Below the pieces are notes generated by a model, which was not told the origin of the DNA, did no database searches, and saw only the letters and a program-made list of their open reading frames with translations. Positions 33,742-47,079 of a DNA stretch of 64,000 bases are shown here, piece by piece. Source of the stretch: an uncultured Paraburkholderia sp. (GTDB lineage Bacteria > Pseudomonadota > Gammaproteobacteria > Burkholderiales > Burkholderiaceae); NCBI GenBank assembly GCA_940746715.1, contig CALNWN010000001.1, positions 310,001 through 374,000 on the forward strand, written 5' to 3'. The position numbers and the translations under genes were made by a program. How positions within the stretch are numbered: position 1 is the stretch's first letter; each line of letters opens with the position of its first letter.

Positions 33742-34554
33742 TCAACCATGAAACGGAGGCCGGGGCGCATGCGGCGCATCGGCGGCGGCTTCGGCTCGTG
33801 CCGCCCGCTCCGACGGGCTCGACACTTCGCCCGTCGTTGCGCACAAAGGTGCCGAGGACGCCGGGTCGAGCGGACGTGCCTCGTGCGCCGCGGGCACGAC
33901 AGTCGCTACCGGCACAGTTCCCGCCGGCGCCACAACCGTCTTCGCTGCTGCGTCATATGCGAGTGCAACCCCGGGCGCCACGCCGGGAGGCACGGCGGGC
34001 TCGCCCACCGGCTCCGCGCGATACACCGGAAAACCTGCCGTGGCCGGCACCACCGGTTCCCGGCGGTTTGCCTCGCGGTTCGCCGCGTTTTTTGCGGCGT
34101 CTTTTGCAGCCTGCCTGTCGGCGCGCTCGGCCGCCACGGCTTCAGCCACGCGCAACTTTTCGCGCCGCCGCACCGCGCCCGCCAAACGCACGCCGCCAAG
34201 ACCGAGCACGAGCAGCACCACACCCGTAAGCACCGCGACGATCTGGCCGAAGCCGTTCAGCGACGGCGTATGCAGCCCGAGCAGCCAGACCAGCATCAGC
34301 ACGCCGGTGAGCCAGTTCACGTGACCGACCGCCCTTGCGACCGACGACGTCAGCGCCCCGTCGAACGACGCATGCAAGGCAAGCCACGCGAGCCCGACGA
34401 GCGCGACGCCAAACGCCTCTGGCCGACCAGCGCCGGCTGCGTTTGCACCAGCAGCAGCGTACAACGAAGTCCAGGGCGTCAGCAGGAACAGCAGGCCGAA
34501 CCCAAGCAGCAACAATGCATCGACGACGAGTACAGCGCGCAGCAATGGCTTCAT
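33742..34554 (-). CDS. hypothetical membrane protein between guaA and guaB
   Basis: 270 aa, four hydrophobic segments, Ala/Arg-rich C-terminus. Confidence 0.6.
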   Translation of the reverse strand: MKPLLRAVLVVDALLLLGFGLLFLLTPWTSLYAAAGANAAGAGRPEAFGVALVGLAWLALHASFDGALTSSVARAVGHVNWLTGVLMLVWLLGLHTPSLNGFGQIVAVLTGVVLLVLGLGGVRLAGAVRRREKLRVAEAVAAERADRQAAKDAAKNAANREANRREPVVPATAGFPVYRAEPVGEPAVPPGVAPGVALAYDAAAKTVVAPAGTVPVATVVPAAHEARPLDPASSAPLCATTGEVSSPSERAARAEAAADAPHAPRPPFHG

Positions 34555-34560
34555 TGGCGA

Positions 34561-36048
<1,488 letters not shown>

Positions 36049-36270
36049 TTATACGCGATACCTCCCCGCTTTTCACTGCGCGAACAGCAGCTTAGCGAAT
36101 TTCCGCTGGTTTTTTTAATGGCTTTTGTCCCTCCGATTTCGCTTCGCCGTTCGCCTCGGGTTCGATCACGTTTCGTTTGCTCGGACTCGAATGCAGAATC
36201 AAACAAGACGGCCTCGGCGCCCAGCCGCTACGCTTGCGACCATCATTCCAGTTCTTTGCAGGAGCAGTCG

Positions 36271-37324
36271 ATGCAGCGCGGTGTGGCCTATGGCGTCATG
36301 GCCGGAGCCCTGTGGGGCATGGTTTTTCTGGTGACGCGCGTGCTGCCGGACTTTTCGCCGCTGTTGCTGTCCGCCGGCCGCTACACCATGTACGGCGTGG
36401 TGTCGCTCGCGGCGGCCTTGCCCGTGGCGCGCTCGCTCGTCAAACGGCTGACGCGCGAAGACCTCGCCGCGCTCGTCAAGCTCGCGCTGGTCGGCAACCT
36501 TTTGTACTACCTGCTGCTGACGGCCGCCGTCCACCTGGTCGGCATTGCGCCGGCGTCGCTGATCGTCGGCGTGCTGCCCGTCACCGTCACGCTAATGGGC
36601 CGCGGCGATCGCGGCGCCGTGCCGCTCGCCCGCCTCGCCTGGCCGCTCGCGATGGTGCTGGCGGGCATCGGCTGTATCAATGTCGACGTCTTCACGGCGG
36701 CGGATCACCGCGCCGGCCAGCGTCCTGACCCGACTGCTCGGCCTTGCCTGCGCGGTGGGCGCGCTCGGCTGCTGGACCTGGTTCGCCGTCGAAAACGCCC
36801 GCTATCTGCAGCGGCAGACGCATTTCAGCGGCAACGAGTGGTCCGTGCTGTGGGGCGTCGTGACGGGCCTCCTTGGCGCAGCGCTCTGGCTCGCGATCGC
36901 CGTGCTGCCGCCCGGCGGCCCGCAGGGGGAACTCGCGCAAGGCCGCTGGCATAGATTCTGGCTGCTCAATCTCAGCCTCGCCATCGGCGCGTCATGGGTC
37001 GGCAACGGGCTCTGGAACGCGGCGTCGAAGCGGCTGCCGCTGACGCTTTCGGGCCAGCTGATCGTGTTCGAGACGCTGTTCGCCCTGCTCTACGCGTTTA
37101 TTTACGACGGCCGCCTGCCGCGGCCGCTGGAACTGGCCGCGATCCTGCTGCTGGTGGCGGGCGTGTGCTGGTCGGTGGCCGGCATGCGAACGACGATTCG
37201 GGCGGCACCGCGCGGGTCGGGAACAAGGCGCAAGGTTCGGCCCGTTGAGGCGCGATGTTCCGGGAAGCTGGCCGGCGAAAGCGGAGGAGCGGACGGAGCC
37301 GATAGAACCGGACGAAGCGGATAA
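36271..37324 (+). pseudogene. DMT/EamA-family permease, frameshifted
   Basis: MQRGVAYGVMAGALWGMVFLVTRVLPDFSPLLLSAGRY... break ~36705, then SVLTRLLGLACAVGALGCWTWFAVENARYLQ... Confidence 0.8.
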
Positions 37325-37395
37325 AAGCGGTCAGAGCGGACAAAGGCCGCCGACAGGGCGCCGTTCGATTTGCCGACGCCCCCCGCGCCAAACTG

Positions 37396-37728
37396 TTACC
37401 GCGAATCCTTGTTCAGCCAGCGGCGCCCTTCGATCGAGCACGCCTTGCGGGTTTTCTCGACGCGGCGCTGGCGCGCCACTTTCGGATCCACCAGTAGCGG
37501 CCGGTAAATCTCCACGCGATCGTGGTCGGCGAGTACCGTGTCGAGCGGTTTCAGCTTGCCGAATATTCCGACCTGTTGCGTCCCGAGATCGATCTGAGGA
37601 TAACGCCTGAGCAGGCCGCTCGCCTCGATTGCCTCGCCGAGCGTGGCGCCCACCGGCAGTTCCACGGCGACGAGCGCCTGCTCGTTCGCGAGCGCATAAC
37701 AGACCTGAACCGACAGACGCCCGCTCAT
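37396..37728 (-). CDS. RnfH family protein
   Basis: MSGRLSVQVCYALANEQALVAVELPVGATLGEAIEASGLLRRYPQIDL...; ATGA overlap with the upstream RatA-family gene. Confidence 0.85.
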   Translation of the reverse strand: MSGRLSVQVCYALANEQALVAVELPVGATLGEAIEASGLLRRYPQIDLGTQQVGIFGKLKPLDTVLADHDRVEIYRPLLVDPKVARQRRVEKTRKACSIEGRRWLNKDSR

Positions 37729-38162
37729 AGCTTGCCGTAGCGCTGATCCGCGCGCTTCACGAAAGATTCGACGAAAGTATTGGCGATGTGATTGAACACC
37801 GGCCCAATGATCTTCTCGAGCAGGATATTGGTGAACTCGTAGTGCAGCGCGAACTCGATCTTGCAGGCGTCCGCGCGCAATAGCGTGAAGCGCCAGAAAC
37901 CGGTGAACTTGCGAAACGGCCCGTCTGCGAATTCCATGTCGATGCGCGTGGGCCGCTCCATGCTGTTGCGCGTCGCAAAGTGCTGCTTGATGCCCTTGAA
38001 GTTGATGTCGATCTTCGCCTCCATGCTGGTTTCGTCCCGATGACGGATCTCGACTCCGCCGCACCACGGCAGGAAGTTCGGGTAATCGGCGACGTCGGTG
38101 ACGAGGTCGAACATCTGCTCCGCCGAATGACGGATCAACACGGTTTTCTGGACATCTGCCAT
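37725..38162 (-). CDS. RatA-family (START/polyketide cyclase-like) protein
   Basis: MADVQKTVLIRHSAEQMFDLVTDVADYPNFLPWCGGVEI... Confidence 0.88.
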   Translation of the reverse strand: MADVQKTVLIRHSAEQMFDLVTDVADYPNFLPWCGGVEIRHRDETSMEAKIDINFKGIKQHFATRNSMERPTRIDMEFADGPFRKFTGFWRFTLLRADACKIEFALHYEFTNILLEKIIGPVFNHIANTFVESFVKRADQRYGKL

Positions 38163-38262
38163 AAATTGAACAGCGCGTGGCAAGGGTGGACGGGCGCCGC
38201 GGGCTTTCCTTGCCCCACTTTGCTAAAATCGTAATTTTAAACGAGTTGGGCACTTTCCATTC

Positions 38263-38709
38263 ATGAGCATTATCGACAACAGAAAAGCGTTCTTCGACTA
38301 TTCGATCGAAGAGCGCTACGAGGCAGGGCTCGTGCTCGAAGGATGGGAGGTCAAGGCTCTGCGCGCCGGGCGCGGCCAGATCAAGGAAGGTTACGTCGTG
38401 ATCAAGAACGGCGAGCTGTTCCTGATCGGCACGCACATCAGCCCGCTGCCTGAAGCCTCGACGCACATCAACCCCGATCCGGTCCGCACGCGCAAGCTCC
38501 TTTTGCACAGCGAAGAAATCAGCAAACTGATCGGCAAGGTCGAGCAGCGCGGCTATACGCTCGTGCCGTTGAACTTCCACTACAAGGGCGGCCGCGTCAA
38601 ATGCGAGATCGGTCTTGCCAAGGGCAAGAAGCTGCACGACAAGCGCGAGACGGAAAAGAAACGCGATTGGGAGCGCGAAAAGGCGCGTTTGATGCGCTCG
38701 CCGACCTGA
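38263..38709 (+). CDS. smpB: SsrA-binding protein
   Basis: [51 protein letters not shown]... Confidence 0.97.
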   Translation: MSIIDNRKAFFDYSIEERYEAGLVLEGWEVKALRAGRGQIKEGYVVIKNGELFLIGTHISPLPEASTHINPDPVRTRKLLLHSEEISKLIGKVEQRGYTLVPLNFHYKGGRVKCEIGLAKGKKLHDKRETEKKRDWEREKARLMRSPT

Positions 38710-38799
38710 AGCTACTGTACCGCGCCGGAGGTTCGCTCCGCCCGCGGATATGCCGCACTTTGCGCAAGCTCGCGCGTCTTTTTTGCTATCTCGAACGAA

Positions 38800-38835
38800 A
38801 ATGGCCCGCCATCCATGATGCGGGCCATTCTTTTT
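38800..38835. terminator. Rho-independent terminator between smpB and the convergent SPFH gene
   Basis: AATGGCCCGC...GCGGGCCATT perfect 10-bp stem followed by CTTTTT. Confidence 0.8.
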
Positions 38836-38873
38836 GCCAGCGCCTCATCGCACGGCGCGTTGAGCCGACGCCC

Positions 38874-39806
38874 TCAGCGCGCGTCCGCCACGCCCTTGCC
38901 CTTGTTCACGATGGCGAGCGCCGATGCGATCATCAAACTCATATCCGCGAGGTTGCCCGGCACGATCAGCGTGGTGCCCTGCTTGGCCACATTGCCGAAC
39001 GCATTCACATATTGCTCGGCGACCTTCAGGTTCACCGCTTCCATGCCGCCATTCGACTGGATGGCCGCGGCAATCTTCTGAATGGCCTGCGAATTCGCCT
39101 CTGCCACCGCGAGAATCGCCGCGGCCTGACCTTGCGCCTGGTTGATCGCCGCCTGCCGCTCGCCTTCGGATTTCTGGATCGCCGCCTCGCGACCGCCCGA
39201 CGCGATATTGATCTGCTCCTGCTTGCGTCCTTCCGATGCCGCGATCAACGCGCGCTTCTCGCGCTCGGCGGTGATTTGCGCCTGCATCGCGTGAAGAATT
39301 TCCTTCGGCGGCGTCAGATCTTTGATCTCGTAGCGTAGGACTTTGACGCCCCAGTTCGCCGCGGCTTCGTCGAGCGCGGAGACGATACTGTGGTTGATGA
39401 AGTCCCGCTCCTCGAAAGTCTTGTCGAGTTCCAGCTTGCCGATCACCGAGCGCAGCGTGGTCTGCGACAACTGCGTGATCGCGAACACGAAGTTGCTCGA
39501 TCCATACGACGCCTTCATCGGATCCGTCACCTGGAAATACAGCACGCCATCTACCTGCAACTGGGTGTTGTCGCGCGTGATGCAGACCTGGCTCGGCACT
39601 TCGAGCGAAATTTCCTTGAGGATGTGCTTGTAAGCAATCCGGTCGACAAACGGGAACACGAAGCTGAGGCCAGGCGTGAGCGTGCGGTGATAGCGGCCGA
39701 GCCGCTCCAGAACCCACGCGTGCTGCTGCGGCATGATCTTGATGGTCTGCGCCGCCAGCACGATCACAATGACAAGCAGCACTGCCCCGACGATGGTCGA
39801 ATCCAT
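38874..39806 (-). CDS. SPFH/stomatin family protein (QmcA-like)
   Basis: MDSTIVGAVLLVIVIVLAAQTIKIMPQQHAWVLERLGRYHRTLTPGLSFVFPFVDRIAYKH... Confidence 0.9.
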   Translation of the reverse strand: MDSTIVGAVLLVIVIVLAAQTIKIMPQQHAWVLERLGRYHRTLTPGLSFVFPFVDRIAYKHILKEISLEVPSQVCITRDNTQLQVDGVLYFQVTDPMKASYGSSNFVFAITQLSQTTLRSVIGKLELDKTFEERDFINHSIVSALDEAAANWGVKVLRYEIKDLTPPKEILHAMQAQITAEREKRALIAASEGRKQEQINIASGGREAAIQKSEGERQAAINQAQGQAAAILAVAEANSQAIQKIAAAIQSNGGMEAVNLKVAEQYVNAFGNVAKQGTTLIVPGNLADMSLMIASALAIVNKGKGVADAR

Positions 39807-39858
39807 TTACCCCCTCCCACCTTTAGTTCGATTAATTAAATCGGCGAATTGGCGACGC

Positions 39859-40343
39859 TTAGAGCGGTTTGGCGTGATGTCTCGCGGACTGCTTCGCCGC
39901 GACGACGAGACAGCTGCCGCGCAACTCCGTGATTTCGTAGGTCTGCGCGTCCTCCGGCTCGCCGGGCGCGAGCTCGACGTCCCATTGCGCGCCGCGATAG
40001 GTCCCTAGGTCCCGCGCGCGACGCTGCTGCCAGGCCGGCACGGTAAGCGTTTGCCCGATGTCGAGATTGACGTCGGGGTTGCGCGACGCCTCCTTGCGCG
40101 CCTTGCGGCCAAAGCGCGAACGCCGGAGCACGAGCACAGCCGCCAGCGCGACGACCGCGGCGACCGCGAACTGCACGTCGGCGGTTGCGCCCGCGATATG
40201 CGCAATGCCGCCGCGATGCACCCAAGCGCGATCATCAACATATAGAAAGTGCCGCTCAGCAACTCGAGCACGATCAGCACGCCTGCCCCGACCCACCAGA
40301 ACAATCCACCTGGCGCCACGTTGGCCTCCACAAAGCAAAACAC
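39859..40343 (-). pseudogene. NfeD family membrane protein, frameshifted
   Basis: VEANVAPGGLFWWVGAGVLIVLELLSGTFYMLMIALGCIAA (one frame) then AHIAGATADVQFAVAAVVALAAVLVLRRSR...LDIGQTLTVPAW (another); break ~40210. Confidence 0.75.
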
Positions 40344-40363
40344 CCCGGATCTACCGGGGTGTT
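40339..40363 (-). terminator. Rho-independent terminator after ppsA
   Basis: AACACCCCGG-atcta-CCGGGGTGTT stem, T-rich tract (TTTTGCTTT) on the minus strand. Confidence 0.7.
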
Positions 40364-40485
40364 TATAGCACGAAGCGCAGGCAAATGACCGGCATTCAGA
40401 GACGCCGTCTAGCGTGCCTTTCAGCGACCGTTGATCGGCCTCAGCTTCGTTATGCGTGCCGCGTAGGACGCGGCACGCGCGGCGC

Positions 40486-42891
40486 TTACTTCGTCGACGA
40501 TTTCGCCAATTGCTGCCACGTCTCGATGATCGTGTCGGGGTTCAGCGAGATCGACTTGATGCCCTCATCCGTCAGCCATTGCGCGAAGTCCGGATGATCC
40601 GACGGACCCTGACCGCAGATGCCGACGTACTTGTTCAGGCGCAGACACGTTTCGATCGCGCGCTTCAGCATGAACTTGACCGCCGGATCGCGCTCGTCGA
40701 AGTCGACGGCGAGCAGTTCCATGCCGGAGTCGCGGTCGAGGCCGAGCGTGAGCTGCGTGAGGTCGTTCGAACCGATCGAGAAGCCGTCGAAGTATTGCAG
40801 GAACTCTTCGGCCAGAATCGCGTTCGACGGCACTTCGCACATCATGATGAGACGCAGGCCGTTCTCGCCGCGCTTCAGGCCGAACTTCTCGAGCAGCCCG
40901 ACCACGCGCTCCGCCTGCTTCAGCGTACGCACGAACGGCACCATGATCTCGACGTTGTCGAGGCCCATTTCTTCGCGCACCTTCTTCAGCGCGACGCATT
41001 CCATCTGGAACGCCTCGGCGAAGTCTTCGGCGATGTAGCGCGACGCGCCGCGGAAGCCCAGCATCGGGTTCTCTTCATCCGGCTCGTAGCGCGAACCGCC
41101 GATCAGTTTCTTGTACTCGTTCGACTTGAAGTCGGACATGCGCACGATCACGGGCTTCGGATAGAAAGCCGCCGCGATCGTGGCGATGCCTTCCGTCAGC
41201 TTGTCGACGTAGAACGCGCGCGGCGACGCGTGACCGCGCGCAACGCTTTCCACCGCCTTCTTCAGGTCCTGATCGACGTTCGGGTATTCGAGAATCGCCT
41301 TCGGGTGAACGCCGATGTTGTTGTTGATAATGAACTCGAGGCGCGCGAGACCCACGCCTGCGTTCGGCAGTTGCGAGAAGTCGAAAGCCAGTTGCGGGTT
41401 GCCGACGTTCATCATGATCTTCACCGAAATCGGCGGCAGTTCGCCGCGCTGGACTTCGGTGATTTCGGTTTCGAGCAGGCCGTCGTAGATCTTGCCTTCG
41501 TCGCCTTCGGCGCACGAAACCGTCACGAGCGCGCCGTCCTTGAGCACGTCGGTCGCGTCGCCGCAGCCGACCACTGCCGGCACGCCGAGTTCACGCGCGA
41601 TGATCGCCGCGTGGCAGGTACGGCCGCCGCGGTTCGTGACGATCGCGGACGCGCGCTTCATGACCGGTTCCCAGTTCGGGTCGGTCATGTCGGCGACCAG
41701 CACGTCGCCCGGCTGCACACGGTCCATTTCCGACGGATCGTGAATCACCCGCACCGGGCCCGCGCCGATCTTCTGGCCGATCGCGCGGCCGGTGGCGAGC
41801 ACGTTCGACTGGCCCTTCAGCTTGAAGCGCTGCTCCGCCTTGCCGGAAGCCTTGCTCTTCACCGTTTCCGGGCGCGCCTGCAGGATGAAGATCTTGCCGT
41901 CGCGGCCGTCCTTGCCCCACTCGATGTCCATCGGACGCTCGTAGTGCTTTTCGATAATGACCGCGTACTTCGCGAGTTCGATCACGTCTTCGTCGGTGAT
42001 CGAGAAGCGGTTGCGCTGTTCGTGCGGCACGTCGACGGTTTTCACGCGGCCTTCTTCGCCAGCCTTCGTGAACTCCATCTTGATGAGCTTGGAGCCGATG
42101 GAGCGGCGGATGATCGGATACTTGCCTTGCGCGAGCGTGGTCTTGTAGACGTAGAACTCGTCCGGATTCACGGCGCCCTGCACGACTGTTTCGCCGAGGC
42201 CGTAGCTCGACGTGATGAACACCGCGTCCTTGAAGCCCGATTCCGTGTCGAGCGTGAACATCACGCCGGCTGCGCCGACGTCCGAGCGCACCATGCGCTG
42301 CACGCCCGCCGACAGGGCGACTTCAGCGTGCCTGAAGCCCTTGTGGACGCGATAGGAAATAGCGCGGTCGTTGTATAGCGACGCGAACACGTGCTTCATG
42401 CGATCGAGCACGTCTTCGATACCGACCACGTTGAGGTAGCTCTCCTGCTGACCTGCGAACGATGCGTCCGGCAGGTCTTCCGCCGTTGCCGACGAGCGCA
42501 CGGCAAACGACAGCTCTTCGGGCGAGCTGTTCTGCAAGGTGTCGAAACCTGCGCGAATATCAGCCTCGAGCTTGGGCTGCAGCGGCGCCTCGACGATCCA
42601 TTGACGGATCTCCTTGCCCGCTTCGGCGAGCGCCTTCACGTCGTCGACGTCGAGCGTCTCGAGACGTTTGGCGATGCGCTCGGTCAGGTTGTTGTGATGG
42701 AGGAAGTCGCGGAAAGCCAGTGCCGTCGTGGCGAAACCGGTCGGCACGCGCACGCCGGCTTCGGCGAGTTGACTGACCATCTCGCCAAGCGACGCGTTCT
42801 TGCCGCCGACAATCTCCACATCGGTCATCCGCAACTGCTCGAACGGAACTACATACGCCTTGTCCTTTGCGACGGTAACTGCGTTAGTCAT
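40486..42891 (-). CDS. ppsA: phosphoenolpyruvate synthase
   Basis: [38 protein letters not shown]...[21 protein letters not shown]... Confidence 0.97.
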   Translation of the reverse strand: MTNAVTVAKDKAYVVPFEQLRMTDVEIVGGKNASLGEMVSQLAEAGVRVPTGFATTALAFRDFLHHNNLTERIAKRLETLDVDDVKALAEAGKEIRQWIVEAPLQPKLEADIRAGFDTLQNSSPEELSFAVRSSATAEDLPDASFAGQQESYLNVVGIEDVLDRMKHVFASLYNDRAISYRVHKGFRHAEVALSAGVQRMVRSDVGAAGVMFTLDTESGFKDAVFITSSYGLGETVVQGAVNPDEFYVYKTTLAQGKYPIIRRSIGSKLIKMEFTKAGEEGRVKTVDVPHEQRNRFSITDEDVIELAKYAVIIEKHYERPMDIEWGKDGRDGKIFILQARPETVKSKASGKAEQRFKLKGQSNVLATGRAIGQKIGAGPVRVIHDPSEMDRVQPGDVLVADMTDPNWEPVMKRASAIVTNRGGRTCHAAIIARELGVPAVVGCGDATDVLKDGALVTVSCAEGDEGKIYDGLLETEITEVQRGELPPISVKIMMNVGNPQLAFDFSQLPNAGVGLARLEFIINNNIGVHPKAILEYPNVDQDLKKAVESVARGHASPRAFYVDKLTEGIATIAAAFYPKPVIVRMSDFKSNEYKKLIGGSRYEPDEENPMLGFRGASRYIAEDFAEAFQMECVALKKVREEMGLDNVEIMVPFVRTLKQAERVVGLLEKFGLKRGENGLRLIMMCEVPSNAILAEEFLQYFDGFSIGSNDLTQLTLGLDRDSGMELLAVDFDERDPAVKFMLKRAIETCLRLNKYVGICGQGPSDHPDFAQWLTDEGIKSISLNPDTIIETWQQLAKSSTK

Positions 42892-43421
42892 ACAAGCCCC
42901 TAAGTGTGAAAGAAATTCACGGCTGTGCAAGTGGGCTCGAACGCGAGACGCCCATTGGGAGCGTGACCTCGCGTCTTGCACAACCTGTTGGAGAAACAAT
43001 CGCTTGCGCCCGCGCCGCCGTGCACATTAGCGTGACGAAGAAGGCGAATGAACGGAATTAGCGCCAGATTCACCGCGTTGCGTTCATTTTGACGCCCGAT
43101 AGCGTCGCGTTGAACGACCGTTCGCAGTGAGTTAGGCGCCAATCGCCTGCAATTGCTTATCCAACAGGTTGCCGCTATCCTACCCTGCCGACTCTCGAAA
43201 TGTGACGGTCGGATGAGAATTGTGCCTCGAATCGCGCCCGAATGTGCCGCGGCGCTCTTTCCATGCCGTCAAAGAGTTCCCCGGCCGTCCCGGCGCAGTA
43301 GCGGTGCCCACGGCGCGCTGCTTCGACGGCGCTGCAGGAGCGGTCAGCCACCGCGCAGCGAAGCCGATGCAGCAATGTTCCATTCGAGCGCTTTTTGCCG
43401 CTCACGTTCCCTGTCCCACTG

Positions 43422-44237
43422 ATGCCGCCCACCGTATTCATCGTCTCCGACGGTACCGGGATCACTGCCGAAACCTTCGCGCATTCGATCCTCTCCCAGT
43501 TCGACCAGAAATTCCGCCTGGTTCGGGTGCCTTTTGTCGACTCGACCGAGAAGGCTTACGCCACGCTCGAAAAGATCAATGAGGCGATCATCCAGGACGG
43601 CCGCCGCCCGATCGTCTTCACGACGCTCGTGGACAGCGCGTCGAATCAGATCGTGAAGGGCTCCAATGCGCTCGTGCTCGATATGTTCCAGACCTTTGTG
43701 GAGCCGCTCGAGCAGGAGCTGGAGCTGAAGTCGAGCCACGCAATGGGACGCGGACACCAGAACGCCGACACCGAGGAATACAAGAACCGGATCGAGGCAA
43801 TCAACTTCTCGCTCGCGCACGACGACGGCCAGTCGAACCGCAATCTGGCCGATGCCGACGTGATCCTCGTCGGCGTGTCGCGCAGCGGGAAGACGCCCAC
43901 GAGCCTTTACCTCGCCATGCAATACGGCGTGAAAGCGGCCAACTATCCGCTCATTCCGGAAGATTTCGAGCGCGGCAAACTGCCTACGCCGCTGTTGGCG
44001 CATCGGCAGAAAATGTTCGGCTTGTCGAGCGATCCGCAGCGGCTTTCGGAAATCCGCAACGAGCGCCGGCCGGGCAGCAAATATGCGGCGCCGGAAAATT
44101 GCCGTTACGAGATCAACGAAGCCGAAGCGATGATGCGTCGCGAAGGCATCAAGTGGCTGTCGTCGACGCACAAGTCGATCGAAGAGATCGCAACAACGAT
44201 CCTGCAGGAAATCAAACTGGACCGGCCGTCGTACTGA
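43422..44237 (+). CDS. ppsR: PEP synthase regulatory kinase/phosphorylase (PSRP, DUF299)
   Basis: [27 protein letters not shown]...[20 protein letters not shown]; divergent from ppsA. Confidence 0.93.
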   Translation: MPPTVFIVSDGTGITAETFAHSILSQFDQKFRLVRVPFVDSTEKAYATLEKINEAIIQDGRRPIVFTTLVDSASNQIVKGSNALVLDMFQTFVEPLEQELELKSSHAMGRGHQNADTEEYKNRIEAINFSLAHDDGQSNRNLADADVILVGVSRSGKTPTSLYLAMQYGVKAANYPLIPEDFERGKLPTPLLAHRQKMFGLSSDPQRLSEIRNERRPGSKYAAPENCRYEINEAEAMMRREGIKWLSSTHKSIEEIATTILQEIKLDRPSY

Positions 44238-45030
44238 CGAGCCTTCTTATGCGCGGCGCGCGCTGCTGTCTGCACTGCTCGAACACGCAGATGGCGGCGG
44301 CTGCCGCCACGTTGAGCGATTCCATGCCGCCCGGCTGCGGAATCGTCACCCGCAACGAGACCGCGTCGCGCCAGGCTTGCGACACGCCCGCGCCATTGCC
44401 GAACACCTAGGCCAGTTCGCCGCTCAGGTCGCAGTCGTCAATCGCCTCGGCGCCGTGCGAATCCGTGATTACGATTGGCACCGCGAGGCGCCCGATCAAC
44501 GCGGCGGCGTCGACATCTTCGTGAATCTGCAACAGGAAGTGCGCGCCCATGCCCGAGCGCAGCACCTTCGACGACCACGCGTACGCCGTGCCCGGCGCGC
44601 AGAACACCCGTTGAATGCCGGCCGCGGCCGCGCTGCGCAGAATGGAGCCGACGTTGCCCGCGTCCTGCACGCCGTCGAGCACGATGCAGGTTTCTTCGAC
44701 GCTGTCGAGCAACGGTGCACGGAGCTTTTCCACGAGCAGCAGCATGCCGACGCCGTGCACCACGCTCGACAACTGCCCGAACAACGCATCCGGCAGCGTG
44801 ACGATGCGGTGATCCTCGATGCGCGACACGATGGCCTGCGCTTCGTCATGGGCAAGCGCGCCTTCGGTGACGATGCACATGTCCGGCTGGCCCGCGACGT
44901 CCAAATACGCGCTCGCCAGATGAAAGCCTTCGAGCAGCGCGTGGCCGCTGCGGCGTTGCTGGTGCGTCGACCCGGCCAGCGCCTTGAGGCGTTTATAGAG
45001 CGGATTGTCCCGCGAGGTGATGGCTTTCAC
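44212..45030 (-). pseudogene. TrmH/SpoU-family RNA 2'-O-methyltransferase with internal TAG
   Basis: ...DDCDLSGELA*VFGNGAGVSQAWRDAVSLRVTIPQPGGMESLNVAAAAAIC...; TAG at 44407-44409, same frame on both sides. Confidence 0.85.
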
Positions 45031-45130
45031 AGGCAGCGAGGGCGTGATGAATGAGGGAAAGAGTTCGTGATGATCGGCAAGCGGTGCGGCGGCGCTGCGT
45101 GAACGGCTGCGTCACGTCGACGCTCGAGCC

Positions 45131-45910
45131 TCATGCTCCTGCGCCGCTGCGCTCGCCGAAAGGATCCGTATCGAGCAGCGCATCGTCCAGCATGCCGTCC
45201 GCCAGCATCTCCGGCACCGCGATAATCTCGCCCGCCGGCAGCGGCACGCCGGTGCCGAACCGCAGATGCGCTTCGCGCACGGGCGCGAACGAGCGCCGGT
45301 GATGTTCGCACGGCCCATGCTCGCGCAACGCCGCCAGATGCTGCGGCGTGCCGTAGCCGGCATGCGCATTGAAACCGTACACGGGATAAGTCTGGTGCAG
45401 CTCGAGCAGCATCCGGTCGCGCGTGACCTTGGCGAGAATCGACGCCGCCGAGATGCTTTTCACAAGCGCGTCGCCGCCGATCACCGCTTCGCTGCGAATG
45501 CTCAGCGTCGGGCAGCGATTGCCGTCCACTTTCACGAGCGTGGGCGTGACCGACAGACCTTCCACGGCGCGCTTCATCGCCAGCATGGTGGCATGCAGGA
45601 TGTTCAGCGAGTCGATTTCCTCGACGGTTGCCGAGGCGATGCAGTAAGCGAGCGCCCGGTCGACGATCTTCTCGTACAGTTCGTCGCGCTTTTTTGCGGT
45701 GAGCGCTTTGGAATCGTCGAGGCCGCGAATCATCGGCTTTGACGGATCGAAAATCACCGCCGCGGCGACGACCGGGCCGGCCAGCGGACCACGCCCGGCT
45801 TCGTCCACGCCGCAGACGATGTCGTCCGCCGTCTCGAAGTTCAGGCCCACCTGCCGACTGGCCGCGGCCGTTGTTGCGCGGGGGCGTTCGCTGGCGCGCG
45901 GCCTGGTCAC
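45131..45910 (-). CDS. rnhB: ribonuclease HII
   Basis: [23 protein letters not shown]...[18 protein letters not shown]. Confidence 0.95.
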   Translation of the reverse strand: MTRPRASERPRATTAAASRQVGLNFETADDIVCGVDEAGRGPLAGPVVAAAVIFDPSKPMIRGLDDSKALTAKKRDELYEKIVDRALAYCIASATVEEIDSLNILHATMLAMKRAVEGLSVTPTLVKVDGNRCPTLSIRSEAVIGGDALVKSISAASILAKVTRDRMLLELHQTYPVYGFNAHAGYGTPQHLAALREHGPCEHHRRSFAPVREAHLRFGTGVPLPAGEIIAVPEMLADGMLDDALLDTDPFGERSGAGA

Positions 45911-47076
45911 GGCCGCGCCCCACGCCTTTCGACGATGCTCGCGACAACCTCCGCCGCACGCTGCGCGGTATTCTGCTTCAGCACGTGATGCATCTCCGTG
46001 AAGATTTCCGTCAGCGTGCGCCGGTTGGCTTCATCGCGCAACTGTTTCAGCGTGGCCTCGGCGAGCGCCTGAGGCGTCGCGAAATGCTGCAGAATTTCCG
46101 GCACCACGAAGCGCCCGGCCAGAATGTTCGGCAGGCCGACATACGGCAGATAGCCCTGCCGGCGCATGATCTGGCCGGTCAGCCAGGGCACCTTGTAGGA
46201 GATGACCATGGGCTTTTTGAGAAGCGCCGCCTCGAGCGTGACCGTGCCGCTTTTCACGAGGATGGCGTCGGCGGCGGTCATGGCGAGCTGTGACTGGCCG
46301 TCCGTAATGGTGAGCGCGAGCCCCGGGTGCGAATCGACCAGCGGGCGCAGCATCTCACGCAAAACCGGCGTCGCTGCCGGCATCACGAAGCGCAAACCAG
46401 GCTCCTGGTGCTGCATCATTTCCATGGCGGCGAAGAACGTCGGCCCGATCAGGTCGATCTCGGAGCGGCGGCTGCCCGGCAAGACCGCGATCACCGGACC
46501 GCTTTCCGCGAGACCCAGCGTGCGGCGCGCGCCGAGCGTGTCCGGTTCGAGCGGAATCTCGTCGGCGAGCGGGTGGCCCACATACGACGCGGCGACGCCC
46601 GCCTTTTCCAGCAGCGCGGTTTCGAACGGAAACACGCAGAGCATGTGGTCGACCGCCTTGGCGATCTTCTTGATGCGCCCGCCGCGCCACGCCCAGATGG
46701 ACGGGCACACGAAGTGGACGGTCGGAATGCCCGCCTCGCGCAGCGGATGCTCGAGCCCGAAGTTGAAATCGGGCGCGTCCACGCCGACGAACACCGCAGG
46801 TGGCTCGGCCAGCAACTGACGCTTCAGATCGTTGCGGATGCGCAGGATTTCGGGAATGTGCCGCAGCGCTTCGACATAGCCGCGCACGGACAGCTTTTCC
46901 ATCGGCCAATGGGCGTCGAAGCCCGTAGCGATCATGCGCGGGCCGCCGATGCCGTAGTAATGCGTGGCGGCAGGCAAGCGGCTCGCGAGGCCGCCCAGCA
47001 GCGACGAGGCCAGCAGGTCGCCGGACGGCTCGCCGGCCACCATGGCGATGCGCAGCGGACTGGGTTGCAATGCCAT
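45907..47076 (-). CDS. lpxB: lipid-A-disaccharide synthase
   Basis: [23 protein letters not shown]...[11 protein letters not shown]. Confidence 0.96.
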   Translation of the reverse strand: MALQPSPLRIAMVAGEPSGDLLASSLLGGLASRLPAATHYYGIGGPRMIATGFDAHWPMEKLSVRGYVEALRHIPEILRIRNDLKRQLLAEPPAVFVGVDAPDFNFGLEHPLREAGIPTVHFVCPSIWAWRGGRIKKIAKAVDHMLCVFPFETALLEKAGVAASYVGHPLADEIPLEPDTLGARRTLGLAESGPVIAVLPGSRRSEIDLIGPTFFAAMEMMQHQEPGLRFVMPAATPVLREMLRPLVDSHPGLALTITDGQSQLAMTAADAILVKSGTVTLEAALLKKPMVISYKVPWLTGQIMRRQGYLPYVGLPNILAGRFVVPEILQHFATPQALAEATLKQLRDEANRRTLTEIFTEMHHVLKQNTAQRAAEVVASIVERRGARP

Positions 47077-47079
47077 CGC

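Noticed and set aside
37396-38637. 413-aa minus-strand ORF spanning rnfH, ratA and smpB antisense
   Set aside because: Only the last 110 codons (37396-37728) match RnfH; the upstream part is out of frame with ratA and antisense to smpB.
40456-42378. 640-aa plus-strand ORF
   Set aside because: Antisense to ppsA; shadow ORF.
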